Source of the DNA: Takakia lepidozioides
Taxonomy: Eukaryota > Streptophyta > Takakiopsida > Takakiales > Takakiaceae
Direction: 5' to 3'
Assembly: GCA_030704615.1 (NCBI GenBank)
Contig: CM060734.1
Coordinates: forward strand, 16,678,001-16,742,000
DNA length: 64,000 nucleotides
Shown: piece after piece, positions 22,834-33,900 of the stretch
How positions within the stretch are numbered: the stretch's first letter is position 1
How the letters are laid out: each line of letters starts with the position of its first letter
Notes under the pieces: model-generated
Databases searched by the model: none
What the model was told of the DNA's origin: nothing
Seen by the model: only the letters and a program-made list of their open reading frames with translations
Translations under genes and position numbers: made by a program

Positions 22834-24865
22834 ATGGAGCTCAAATTTCATGATGCCCGCAGTATTATCGACCCCCCTGCACCGAGCCTTCCCAATTCGC
22901 TGGTGCCCTCAACGAGCGTGCTCCCGGCCCCCGATCACGACCAGAAGATGATGGACCACGATGTCACGACACCCCCGCCCCACAGTCAAGACCAGTTCAG
23001 TAATGGCCCGGGCTCCTCCAACCACAAGGCCAAAAGGGCCTCCAGTGAGGCTAACAGTACCGACGACCCGACTCCATCCGAATCTAAGAAGCTGCGCAAT
23101 CACCTGCAAGACACCCAAGAGCTACTGAACCAAGAAATCAGCAGCGAAAAGAAAGCCCTCCACCTTTGGTACGGCTTCTAGAATATGGAGATCTAAGCTT
23201 ATGAAAACAATAGGCCTATTATTGCTGAGCACCGAACTATGGAGGAGCTTCTGCTGCTGGGCATCCCTCCCAGAGAATGTGACAAATTGTTACACTGCAA
23301 GAAATCCTTCCCATGGGTGCCGCAGAGGCTCTACCCTACCACCCGCCCCGATGGCCAAAGTGGTCAGAATCTGCATCTCACGCAACTGCCAAGCGGCACC
23401 ACGGTCGATCCTAGGTCACAGGGCTACCAGCCCACCCCTATCATGTGATGATAAGATTCGACACTGAGGCTGAGCTCCTACGATCGCTCGTTCTCACCCG
23501 GGCAACTCAACGCTTCTCGGACATGGACATAAAGCTGGGTAATGTCCTCTACTCCCCTATTTCTGTCTATTCCAAGCCCGCCACACAGATTTGGTCTGGG
23601 CTTCCAAAGGTCGAACTGATGCATCCCGAAACAGACGGTCTGGCCCTGGTCCGAGGTGACATAGCCTTTGTTCTGGAAACAGAACCTGGAGTCAAACTAC
23701 AAGGAAAAGTAGAGAAGTCATTCGATCTCAATGCATCCTCAGACATGCTGACGATACTTTACAAGGCACATGGGGGGTTATCAGTTGGCATATGGACACA
23801 CTCATAAGCCGCAGACCTATGACACATGGGATAATTTGGAGACCTCCACGTGACCAAGCCAATCAATCCCGACTCATCTTTTGGCTTCATCAATCTGGCA
23901 ACGGAAGACACCCGGACCAGAATTATGGAGCTAGGGATTCGCATTGATAACGTGCTCATCAAGCCACGCATCAGGATAAAAAATCAAGGCAAAGAACCCG
24001 TGGAGCCAACGTAGATACCATCACCGAGCGTAATGCGCTCACCATAGTGGCGAAGAATCTAAGCACGCTGCACCCACAACAATCCATTCTTGCCGAGCTC
24101 CACAATCTTTTCGGCCCTGGTAACATCACTCACACTCATTTTTGCAACATTGCTTTCTCGGAGACTTCCAAGCATTTGGGCATGCTTCATATTACCTGTA
24201 AGAACCCTACAATCTACACTAAGTGGTGTAGCAAGCCAGACTTCCAACTCCATGGCAAGTTCATTACGGTCACCCCCCACCACAACAGTATCAATGGAAT
24301 CGCACCGCCGGATCAGGAACTGCTCGACAAGCTGAAGGTCTCTAATATTAACCAGGCTCTGTTTGACACTGTTGAGTCAATCTCTATCCAACCTGCTCCC
24401 AGGCAGGCGGTAGGCCACGTCGAGTGGATGAAGGAAATTGACAAGAAGCTTGAGGCTCACTCCATCTCCATCAGAACTGACCTATGTAATGACATCAATG
24501 ATATGGAGCACAGGCTGTCTGCATCAGTCAACAACCAGCAACTTGCCTATCATGAGGATATGATATCCCTGCATAAATCCATAACGGATAACCTCGGCCA
24601 TAATCTGGTGAATTTTTATCATCATGTGGATCTCGTCTTTGCTAATCTCCCTAAGCTTCTAGGGCCTGGATCCTCGGATTCTACTCTACCAAGCGCAGGG
24701 TCCCCACAGCCTGGCCCCAACACAGTATTCAAGACCTTCTACCATGCTGCTCCAGAGTTCACTGGTCTGCTACCCGCAAGCCCATCTGCACCTTTGGGCA
24801 TTGGATCGGTTCGCATCCAGGAGCATGTTGACGAATCAACCCCGCCAGCCACGGCACCTACATAG
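22834..24865 (+). pseudogene. LINE ORF1 relic
   Basis: ATG at 22834, then open frames in shifting phases to a stop at 24865, with at least three frame changes or stops (around 23180, 23445 and 23805-24045). The N-terminal part is charged (KAKRASSEANST; ESKKLRNHLQDTQELL). A middle segment SFGFINLATEDTRTRIMELG (about 23877-23936) looks like part of an RNA-recognition fold, common in ORF1 proteins. The C-terminal part (24047-24865) is helical and ends in a proline/serine-rich tail. I infer a nucleic-acid-binding ORF1 protein from position and composition; no zinc knuckle was found. Confidence 0.55.
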
Positions 24866-25876
24866 CCCTCCGACTCTCTCCTCACAGGTGTAACGATGCA
24901 TCCACATGCGTAGCCACAACGGTCTCCATCGCGCCCTCAGCATTAGCTTCTTCTCTGCTAGAGTAGTTTGCTATCTAGTCTTGCTGGTATCGCTCTGCCC
25001 ACCCTCAGTTGTATCACGCTGGGACATAGTTTTTTCAAACCCAGCCGCTGCGTTCAAATTCTATATCACTTTACCGCTCGGGTCACACCCCACTCCTCCC
25101 TCTCTCGCTTCATCTTGCACTTCTAATCCTAACAGCTACATATCCATTAACATTACCCCTCCCTAACTCCTGTCTGCTATGGTTCACCACTCTGCCAGCA
25201 TACGTGACACATCCCGTCATCCCCTACCAACCCGTGCCCCAATCATATTACCCCCATTCATCGCCCAGTATACATCCCTGTACCCATTACTTTTCATCCT
25301 CAGCTCCTCCCCCCCCATGTCCACCACATGAGTCATCCCCCCCCCCACATAAAAATCGGCCCCCACAGTGTGGCCTGCCGCGCCACATCTGGCCCCCCTG
25401 ATTGGCCCCTGCTTCCACTTACTTATCATTACCCAGCTATGTCAAACCCTCTATGTCAACCCAGCTATGTCAACTCTCTAAGCCCCACCCTTCTGCATTC
25501 TGCCACCCCCATCTTGACACCCAACTTGATATTTATCACCCCATTGTCATACCCGGGCCCACCGTATCAGGTGTCCTTTACCCCTCCAACCCCACCTCAT
25601 AATCCACTGTCCGTCACTCTCTCATCTATACTAGTCCAGTCGACATCAACAACAGCAATCCTCCCACCCCGCCCCCCAAGGTCCACCCCCCCTCATCACC
25701 CACTCTAGGTACCCTCCTCTCCCCCTCCGTTTTCATCCCCCTCACCCCAAAAAAACATTCATCCACCGATCACTTTACATCCACCGCACCCTTACCTTAC
25801 ACCATTCCCTTCCGCCAGCCAAAATACCACTCCTACGCTCTCTCCTACGTGCCCAAGCCACTTATCCATATATAAA

Positions 25877-27378
25877 GTGCGTATAACACTCCCAACCCAA
25901 CTCCCCTGCGCGAAGTACCCTGCCACATGTCACGACTACCTCGCACGTCCACAAGCTCTCTCATCCATGCCCTTGCGCCATGACTTTCACCCATACCACT
26001 CACCTACTTACCCTATTTCCGCCACATCACGCACCTCAACCCTCACCCTCTCACAACCCACTATACATCTATACCACCCTCCATACAACGACCACCTTAA
26101 AAACCACTCTTCTCAAAATCACAACCCATTGGTTGAACCCTTATGCCATACAACCTCCACCAGCTCCACCAGCGCTCATAACACCACCCTCCCTCACTTT
26201 ATCACCCGCACCCCCTACATCCCACCTACCTCACATACTCACATATCTGCCATCCACAAAAACTTATCTTATTACCCACTGCCCTCATGGTCGGTACCTT
26301 CAGCACCCCTAGCTTCCAAACACTCCCTACACCACCCCCCGTCCCACTACAATAAATTCCGAATTACATTTGCATCCCTTATATTGTTGCGGTGTGGAGA
26401 CATCCATCCCAACCCAGGGCCTAATACTATTAATGATATCATTACCGAACTCCCCACCGATCCTCAGAAAAGATATTCACTATATTTCCAAACTGACACC
26501 CCCTCACTTACACCTGCCTATCAACATCTCTATGCTCACTTCTCTCCCTTTCTCCCTCACCTATGTACCACTAACCATCCACCCACACAACCCATTGCCA
26601 CCTTCGGCCCCCCAACTACTAATACCTAGCACTTGCCAAAGTTACCCGCGACCTCAAAGACCACCCCTTGCAACACCTTCTATTCTCCCTAATCATCATC
26701 ATCTCCCCATTACCCACGGTTTGCAATGACTACATTGAGGCCCATAACGATGCACATGTGTGCGCACTCCTACTAAAACTCCAAAACCTACCAGCACAGT
26801 CTCACCAATATTTGGCCCCTCCACATTATTTATCTAACCTGCACGCATCACTCCATCTCCTACAATCCAAACCTGGGGAAGTCCACAAAATTCTCGGTGA
26901 ACAGCTCACAAACCTCACAGACCCTCAAACTATCCTTAACAAATTCCCATTCCTATCCAATAACATCCTAACCGCCACCATCCAAGCCAGATCCACCATT
27001 ACCGGATGCCATCCCTCTCCTGCCCCACCACCCTCACCCCCCTCGCCCACACCTGATCATAGTAGCGATCCCCCCACACCTACAACAGCCAATCACCCCT
27101 GCTCCGCTCCCTCCCAATTTACAAATACCCTTAACATAACCACATGGAATGTCAGTTTGCTTGCTACCAGCATTCAAAGTCTCATCCATCTCCTCATGGA
27201 CTCCACACCGCCCCATATTATTCTTCTACAAGAAACCAAACTCAATACACACAACCCCAATAGCTCCTATATCAACAAATTTCTCCCAGCCTACCACCTG
27301 CTATATGGGAACCCATCTCCGCTACACAATGTCTTAAACGGCGGTCAGCCCCATACCATCCCACCAGGGGAGGTGTTG
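25877..27378 (+). pseudogene. LINE ORF2 relic: 2A-like motif and N-terminal endonuclease
   Basis: The first open segment (25877-26629) carries a 2A-like motif at residues 173-182. After a stop and a frame change, 26668-27378 continues with NKFPFLSNNILTATIQAR, a proline-rich linker, then the endonuclease start: TTWNVSLLATSIQSLIHLL and ILLQETKL (about 27225-27245), with the same YHLLYGNP segment as the other LINE. Catalytic DFNGD and SDH parts are missing because the element ends at about 27378. The domain order (2A, spacer, AP endonuclease) fits APE-type LINEs of the CR1/L2 group, as inference. Confidence 0.65.
26393..26422 (+). other. 2A-like ribosome-skipping motif
   Basis: Encodes CGDIHPNPGP, preceded by LILLR. 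The core D-(V/I)-x-x-N-P-G-P matches the 2A consensus, which releases an upstream peptide at the final G-P step during translation. Such motifs are known at the N-terminus of ORF2 in several APE-type LINEs. Confidence 0.75.
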
Positions 27379-28690
27379 TCTCACAACATTGTAGCTTGTC
27401 TCACAGCAGTGTAGAGTAAGTCACACTGTCAGGACACGTGGATATGTGAGAATGATAGGTGGTAAGTATGGATGACTTAGTTGGATGAATGCTGGGTGAA
27501 TGCTAGTTTAATGTTGTCATTCATATGTGAGATGAGTGCACCTGCAAGGGACTTAGGCTTTTTCGAGAGAACGTTTTCATTCTCAAGCAAGCACATCGGG
27601 CTGACCCCACTTTTTCAAGGCCAGTGCACCTTTGTGTCAAGTAAAGGGACATCTATGTGATCATGCTCACAGCTCGGATAGAGCATGAGCATTGCCAAGA
27701 CATGCCTTTTCTTGATGAACGTCCCCTTCAATGCCTATCGGTCAAACTGCTGAGAAGAAAAAAGAATAATCCATGTGATATGCACACGCGAGTAGAGGAT
27801 TTCTGTCTTTGGCTGACTCTTGACATTTATATTGTTGGAGGGCAGAATGAATAACTACACAGCCGAGTTGCTCATCTCTGAGCTACACCGCTCAATTGCT
27901 CGGATATGCTTGGACAAACTCACAAGTCAAAGCTGGTGCAAGAGAACATAGAAGTAGAAGAGTCGAGATGTGTTAAGCAGCTCCAACTACTCTACATGTT
28001 TCCAGTGCAGGCTTCTTGGAATGGTGCGATGGACAGGATATGATTTGAGAGTAGAGTTCTTTGTAATACCTACTCATAAGCACCAAGACAGGGACAGTTA
28101 ATGAAGAACATTTAGATATTTGTGAGCTTACTTCCACTCCACAATGAGACGGACAAAGGTAGAGAACTCGTCAGTTCATAGCTCTCCATTACACAAGCCA
28201 CCACTTGTAACAATAAGTCAGCTTCATGCATACTGTAGATGATGTAATCCAGTTACCTGCCATCAATAATTAGGAGTTGACAAAGGATAGAAAGATGAGA
28301 TTTTGGTAGGCTGCTCAAATGAAGAGTTCAACTAGTGCACTTTATCTAGCAGCATGTTCATACATAGACCTCAAAGAAAGCGAGTAAATCGGATGTTACG
28401 GTAGTCATAGACACAATAAAACCAATGGATAGATCTTCTGTAAGCAAAAATTAAAATCACAACATGGAAAGAAACTGAGCTATGGGGTGTGGATTTTACA
28501 TGAGCGGTGAGCATGAGCATGAGCAAATATAAGCATGAGCAGAGCATAATCCAAGGAATATTCCCGGATTTTGGCCCGCCACCACGCAATTTCCCACTGC
28601 TTTTGAGGTGAAAAATAGGTATGATAGCCATCATTGTGGCCCATAGACCGCAGATGTGGTTTATCAAGATTTGGTTCGGGAGTTGCCGAA
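27379..28690. other. About 1.3 kb without a supported gene
   Basis: Begins at the LINE break with TCTCACAAC...GTCTCACAG repeats. A weak resemblance to a retrotransposon polyprotein around 28290-28500 (plus strand, broken by stops) was not strong enough to call. Confidence 0.4.
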
Positions 28691-28695
28691 CCTAA

Positions 28696-28952
28696 ATAGT
28701 CAGTGCAGACTATATGAGAAAAAAATTTAATGGATAGATAGTCGGTGCCGACTATAGGCACCGACCTCCATCACGGGTATAGGCGCACGACAAAAATGCG
28801 CGATAATAGGTCCGTGGTAATAGGAAATTTTGTAATAAACAGGATTTTTTGAACATGGTTAAAATAGACGCATTCGACATTCGGAACTTTGTTATTTATT
28901 TTCCGTGGAATAGTATCCAATGGCCGCTTAAGGAGTAGTTGACAACGACTAT
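28696..28952. repeat. Three TAGTCG-type palindromes upstream of the RING gene
   Basis: ATAGTCAGTGCAGACTAT (28696-28713), ATAGTCGGTGCCGACTAT (28738-28755, overlapped by a second inverted repeat GTCGGTGCC/GGCACCGAC at 28741-28765) and GTAGTTGACAACGACTAT (28935-28952). They belong to the same palindrome family as the array at 48201-52050. Confidence 0.7.
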
Positions 28953-29148
28953 AGCCATTGGAGGGAGTGGGAAACGTTTGCGGCAATCATTTTCCCGCTC
29001 GTGCATGTAGAAAAACAGAATAGAAAGGAGCAAAAGTGATGGCCTTGTCTGTTAGGGCTACGTTTCTGTTTAACAGGTGACATTCCACTTTGTGAAACAA
29101 CATTCACTGACGTTACCTCCACGATGGTGAGAGGCCATCTTCACACAG

Positions 29149-29748
29149 GTGAGGGCAATCCTCCAGCGCAGGAATCACAAGAAGGTGGGTGTGGTTGAGC
29201 GGTATGACAATGATGAGGGGAGAGGTGCAGAAGAACATGGGAGTGAAAGTGGACATTCGCCTGATGCCAATTTTGAAGCAATTGGAATTCCTGCGGTGGA
29301 AGAAGACATGGGGAGCAGGCCTGCCTCCCCTCAGCTGGTAAACATCACGGAATACGAAGAAGGGATGGCCGACTGCATTGCCTTCTTAGAATCCAGATTG
29401 CCTTTGTGGTGTGCGTTGGATTCGGAGTCAGAGTCATCCGACAAGAGTGTGGACGAGGAGGAAATTGGGGAGTATCCTGTACATGTTTTTGAAGAATTGG
29501 AGGTCGTTGAGGAAGAGGACTTCCATTGGAGTGGTGTTTGCATAGACTCTTTTGTCAGTTCTGTTGAACAGGTTATTGTGACCATGGAAACAAAGGCAAT
29601 GGACTCATGTAGTATTTGCCTTCAGTTGACACAACGGGGAGAAACTATACGCATGCTCGGTGTGTGCCTGCACTCCTTCCACAGTGCATGCATTGACAGC
29701 TGGGCTCAAGTGAACGGCACATGCCCCCTGTGCCGGCGTCGCTTGTGA
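29149..29748 (+). CDS. RING-H2 finger protein, probable E3 ubiquitin ligase
   Basis: A 199-codon open frame to TGA at 29748. The C-terminal 46 residues form a canonical RING-H2: Cys154, Cys157, Cys173, His175, His178, Cys181, Cys192, Cys195, with spacing C-x2-C, C-x-H-x2-H-x2-C and C-x2-C, and Trp185 in the usual E2-contact position (CIDSWAQ). Such domains bind E2 enzymes and transfer ubiquitin. The N-terminal part is acidic and serine-rich, without membrane segment or signal peptide. The frame opens with GTG at 29149 right after TTCACACAG, a plausible splice acceptor, so an upstream exon is likely; otherwise the first ATG is at about residue 54 (MGSRPAS). Palindromes lie upstream and ACGTCA-rich DNA downstream. 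The substrate is unknown. Confidence 0.75.
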   Translation: MRAILQRRNHKKVGVVERYDNDEGRGAEEHGSESGHSPDANFEAIGIPAVEEDMGSRPASPQLVNITEYEEGMADCIAFLESRLPLWCALDSESESSDKSVDEEEIGEYPVHVFEELEVVEEEDFHWSGVCIDSFVSSVEQVIVTMETKAMDSCSICLQLTQRGETIRMLGVCLHSFHSACIDSWAQVNGTCPLCRRRL

Positions 29749-29849
29749 GAAACAATGTCGAGTTGCATTTTCATGTTGAATTGTTTTGCCCGGCCTTTTG
29801 TTGAGGGCCTCACTGTCATCTTTAGTGCTCTCCTATGTATGGAAGCTTC

Positions 29850-29975
29850 CGGGGGATGCCTCGGCGTGAGCCTGGTCACGTGAGCACAACTGCGTTCACG
29901 CCACGTCACCTTGCGCCAATGCCACATCACGGGGCTCACTCCACGTCATCACACTTGAAGACCGCGTCACCACGT
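29850..29975. repeat. CACGTCA/ACGTG-rich segment downstream of the RING gene
   Basis: Repeated CACGTCAC, CACGTGAG, CCACATCAC and CCACGTCATC words within ~120 bp. A similar word set occurs at 52201-52345, downstream of the second ParB-like exon. Function unknown. Confidence 0.4.
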
Positions 29976-30069
29976 GCCCAGGAAGAAGTGGAGGGTATTC
30001 CCGCGGATTGGCACCCTTTACCGCGGAAAACAAGCTGGGACGACATAATAAAGGCAGTGGTCATTCCCA

Positions 30070-30440
30070 CCTGAAAGCAACAGATGAATAAAGGATGGAT
30101 GAATGTACAGTTGGATGATAAACAGATGGATGAGTGTGAAAAATGAATGTAGATGGATGAATAAGGGATGGATAAGAGTCAAATGGATGAATGTATAATG
30201 GATGTTGAGCAATGAAAAACATTCATGACAGGAAGATGCATGACTAAAACTTTAGACGAATGCACAATGTATATGACATGAGTGTGGAAGGTTTGTGGGG
30301 TGGATTAAAGAGTACAGAGGATGAATGTATAATGGATGTTGAACAAAGGAAAACATCATGAATGGAGCACGCATGAATACACTGTAGATAAAAGCACAAT
30401 GGATATGACAAGAGTGAGGGAGGTTTGTGAGATGGATTCA
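30070..30440 (+). repeat. GGATGAATG-type degenerate repeats and a 132-bp tandem duplication
   Basis: Many ATGGATGAATG words. Two larger units start at 30187 and 30319, both with GGATGAATGTATAATGG and both ending in GGTTTGTG..ATGGATT; period about 132 bp. Confidence 0.6.
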
Positions 30441-30956
30441 TACATATTGCAATTTAAATGGTAGTTGATTCTTTGATTATTTTTCTTCCAAAGGAACAAC
30501 TCGGTGGAGGAAGGGGATTCAACGTTTCCAAAGAGGATTGAAACAGAATATTAAACATACATAGTCAGTCTGACTAGAGTCAGTACAATGTATCCCCGCT
30601 TCCTCTGCATCTAAGTCTAAGATTTAAGAACTCCGGATCTACGCTGGCTACACCTACGGCCGGGCAGTAAAAATTCAGGGATAGGGACTCGGCCGCTGAA
30701 GTGCCATTGCTTCGGCATAATCAAGAAGCAGAAAATTGGAAAGGGGGCTGTCGAAAACAGACTCGCCAAAATGACTGTATCTCCTGAAGATCCACCGCTG
30801 CATTTCTGAAAGACAGCCTGAAAAAGTTATTACTAAATTTGATGTTATTGAGAAATTGAGTATGACTCCCAAAGTGGGTTTAGCACTTACTCACATGAAA
30901 AGTCGTTGTCGACCTGCTTATCTTCGGGATCGTCATCATTTCGAATTTGAATCCGA

Positions 30957-33900
30957 TCAGTCTGTGTGCCTGAAGTGGAGCCAGACAAAAGGGGAGGAGC
31001 ACTGTGTGTAGAGGTCAGAATCACCCTCCATGCCAAAAATGCTTCTTCCGCCTGCCTTGCATGCATGGTAAGTTGCTCCTGCACAAGACAGGAGGACATG
31101 AACAGTTCGGTGGGGGGATTTAAGCAGATGGAATGTGTGATGTAAAGAAAGAAAATCAATTCAAAAGGGAGAGAACGAACCTGTGGACACAGAAAGATCG
31201 ACCACCCATGCAGAGTGGTGGCTGCATGACCCCAGCAGTATTTGCATGAACGCTGGGGATTTTTCCTTTGACACCTCCCAGGAGTGCCATCTGGTCTCTT
31301 CAGAGTCTGACTGGACTGCATGAAGTTGTACAAAATGTCATCGACATGCGGCTCATAGGGGGGGTTGACGAAACAACCCTGGTCAGAAATCTCAAAGCTG
31401 CGGATGGAGGATGGTGTCTTTGAGGTGCAAATCCTCCGCAAGCAGATCGCCTCGAACATCCTCGTCTGTCAAAGATAGCAGGTTAGTGTGGTAAACACAA
31501 TCTATAGTGGAAGTGTGTACATCGGCTATTTAGAACTCAGGCACAAAACAATCATTTTTATCACGAATCGGTGATGATCGGTGTCGATCATGACAGATTC
31601 TTCTAGAGTGGAGCTGCAGAGAACATTGAAAATCATCATGAAAGCACAAGCAGAAGGGAGACGGCATACCAGCTGACCAGGGAAACCCCTTTCACAAGAT
31701 AGAGGTTGTTCACACAATTCCATGTGCGCAAAACTTCAAACCCTGAAGATTTCAGGTATGATGCCAATGCCCAACGACTATCTTTGTCACATGACTGAAA
31801 AAGCAGAAGTGTCCATGCATCAGAGAGGAAATTATTACAAAACCCGAACACCCAACTCCAGTAGTTATCCTCGAATTTATTCCAGCCTGGCGTCTTGCTC
31901 TTTGGAAGAACTTCTGGCACAGCCTGGCCATCCGGGATGTCGAGAATGACAAAGTCAGCCGCATATGTTTTCTGCACACTGCACACGAAGGTGGGACCTG
32001 TGCTCACCTGCAACAGACATGTTTTTTCTAAGAACGATGGAAAGAATGTTTTCAAAGAACCAGACTGAAATACTGCCAATGAAACTTTCAGAGAAAAAAA
32101 AAAGAAACTGGAATTCTCACCAGATTGAGGAATGAGATTATGTTGTCCCAGGTAGGCGAAGGCACCCCAGTGTATCCTCTCTTTCGACTCTGCATCATCG
32201 ACAGCCAACCCTCATTGACAATTTTAATCTCTCCTACCGAATCAGAACGGGAAGGGTGTGGCTTGGCATCGAACACGCACTGAACTGTGCGGGTATATCT
32301 TCCAGCAGTGAAGTCCTGCCCACTCTCCATCTCCTTTTCTTTCTCCTTCCCCTTGTCCTTTTCCTTCTCTTTGGACTTGTCTTTGTCCTTTGGCTTTGCT
32401 GGTGAGATGGCTATGACATCAAGAGCCTTGTCTTTTGGTTTGCGGCCGGCCTTCTTTCCCTTCTGCGGCGTTCCCAGAGCATCAGGCTCCTTGGCAGCCA
32501 ATGTTGTTATGTTTCTTTGGTACTCTTCGTCAGTCAGAGGCGCCAACATCTCAGCATTATTGTTCAAATATTTCATATGCTGTTCTTGAAAGGTCGTGTG
32601 CTCCGGTGGGCAGTCAAGGTACCAGCCACAGTTTCTGAAGTGAGAAGGACTCCAGTCCTTCAATATCCCTGCAGTATACATGGTTGGATCGTTTGCAGGG
32701 TCCGACCACATGTCAAGATAGTCTGGAATACCGCTCAGTGATTTCATTCCATAAGCACATATTTCATGTACCTGTTAAACAGGAGATAAATCCCAACCCA
32801 CCAAAGCGCGAAGTGAGAAAGATGCAAGTAGCACAAAATGAAAAAAACATGGAATGAAATGGCTCTGAGAACTGCTCCAAGGACCTTTCAGGACCATGCG
32901 ACAGCTCCGGATGTGAATGTCGTCAACGCCATTCAAAACATTCCATTCAATGATACTGTGAATACACCCTAATCCACGTGAATGCAAACTCTCGCTTTGG
33001 AATGACACAGACATAGAAGTGAATGTCGTCAACGACATTCACTTTGGATTTGTGAATACACTGCTAATCAAGCCTATTGATTTCTCAAAAGAGGCAAAAT
33101 CATTGGATGGAAATCAGAAACTCGAGTAAGGAACCCTCCCCAAAAACTCAATGGACATTCATAACGAACATAACACTGAGGACCTCATAATAACACTGGA
33201 TGTGAATGGCGTCAACGCCATTCACAAAATTACGAACAAGGAACCAATTAATACATTAGCTCCCAATCCATGTAAATTCAAATTGTCGCTGGTGAATGAC
33301 ACAGACATAAAAGTGAATGTTGTCAACGACATTCACTTTGGATCTCTGATAACAGAGCTAATCAAGCCTCAAGATTTCTCGCAAGAGGCAAAAGCAATGC
33401 AGAACAACTGAATGTCTGCATTGACATGCAGCAAACTAAAGTGAGGAACCCTCACTGTAAACTCTATGGACATTACAAAAACTTACATAATTCTGAGGAC
33501 CTCTCAACAACTCTGGATGTGAATGTCGTCAACGCCATTCAGGGACATTATCAATTCTAATCAGGGATACTATAATTACACCCTAAGCTCCTAATCCAGG
33601 TGAATTCAAATTCTCGCTTAAGAATGACTCAGACAAAGAAGTGAATGTCGTCAACGACATTCAATTTGGATCTATGATTACAATCCTTATTAAGCCAAAT
33701 TATTTCCCAAAAAGTGCAGTAGAGTTTCCAGTATGATATTGCACCTGTACACAACTCGCATCATGGCCCACTCTCCTCCAACCTGATTGTCAAAGTCGTT
33801 GGACCGTAAAATGTTACCATCTTTGGAGAACTCCCGGAAAAAACAGTATCTCCAGGTGAGACCTCTCCACTTCCTTATGTATGCCTCCAATGACATTTGG

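Larger units (their letters stand above)
20111..27378 (+). mobile_element. C-rich LINE retrotransposon, 3' part missing
   Basis: A plus-strand element with a marked C-rich, G-poor coding strand. Order: long leader (about 20111-22833), ORF1 relic (22834-24865), spacer (24866-25876), ORF2 with a 2A-like motif and the start of the endonuclease (25877-27378). It stops abruptly at about 27378, inside the endonuclease, where unrelated DNA begins. The other LINE copy at 12763-14620 continues past this point, so the 3' portion including reverse transcriptase has been deleted or replaced. The 5' boundary is approximate. Confidence 0.6.

Noticed and set aside
28290-28500. Copia-like polyprotein relic
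   Set aside because: Only a vague resemblance with many stops; no RT, integrase or LTR motif could be confirmed.
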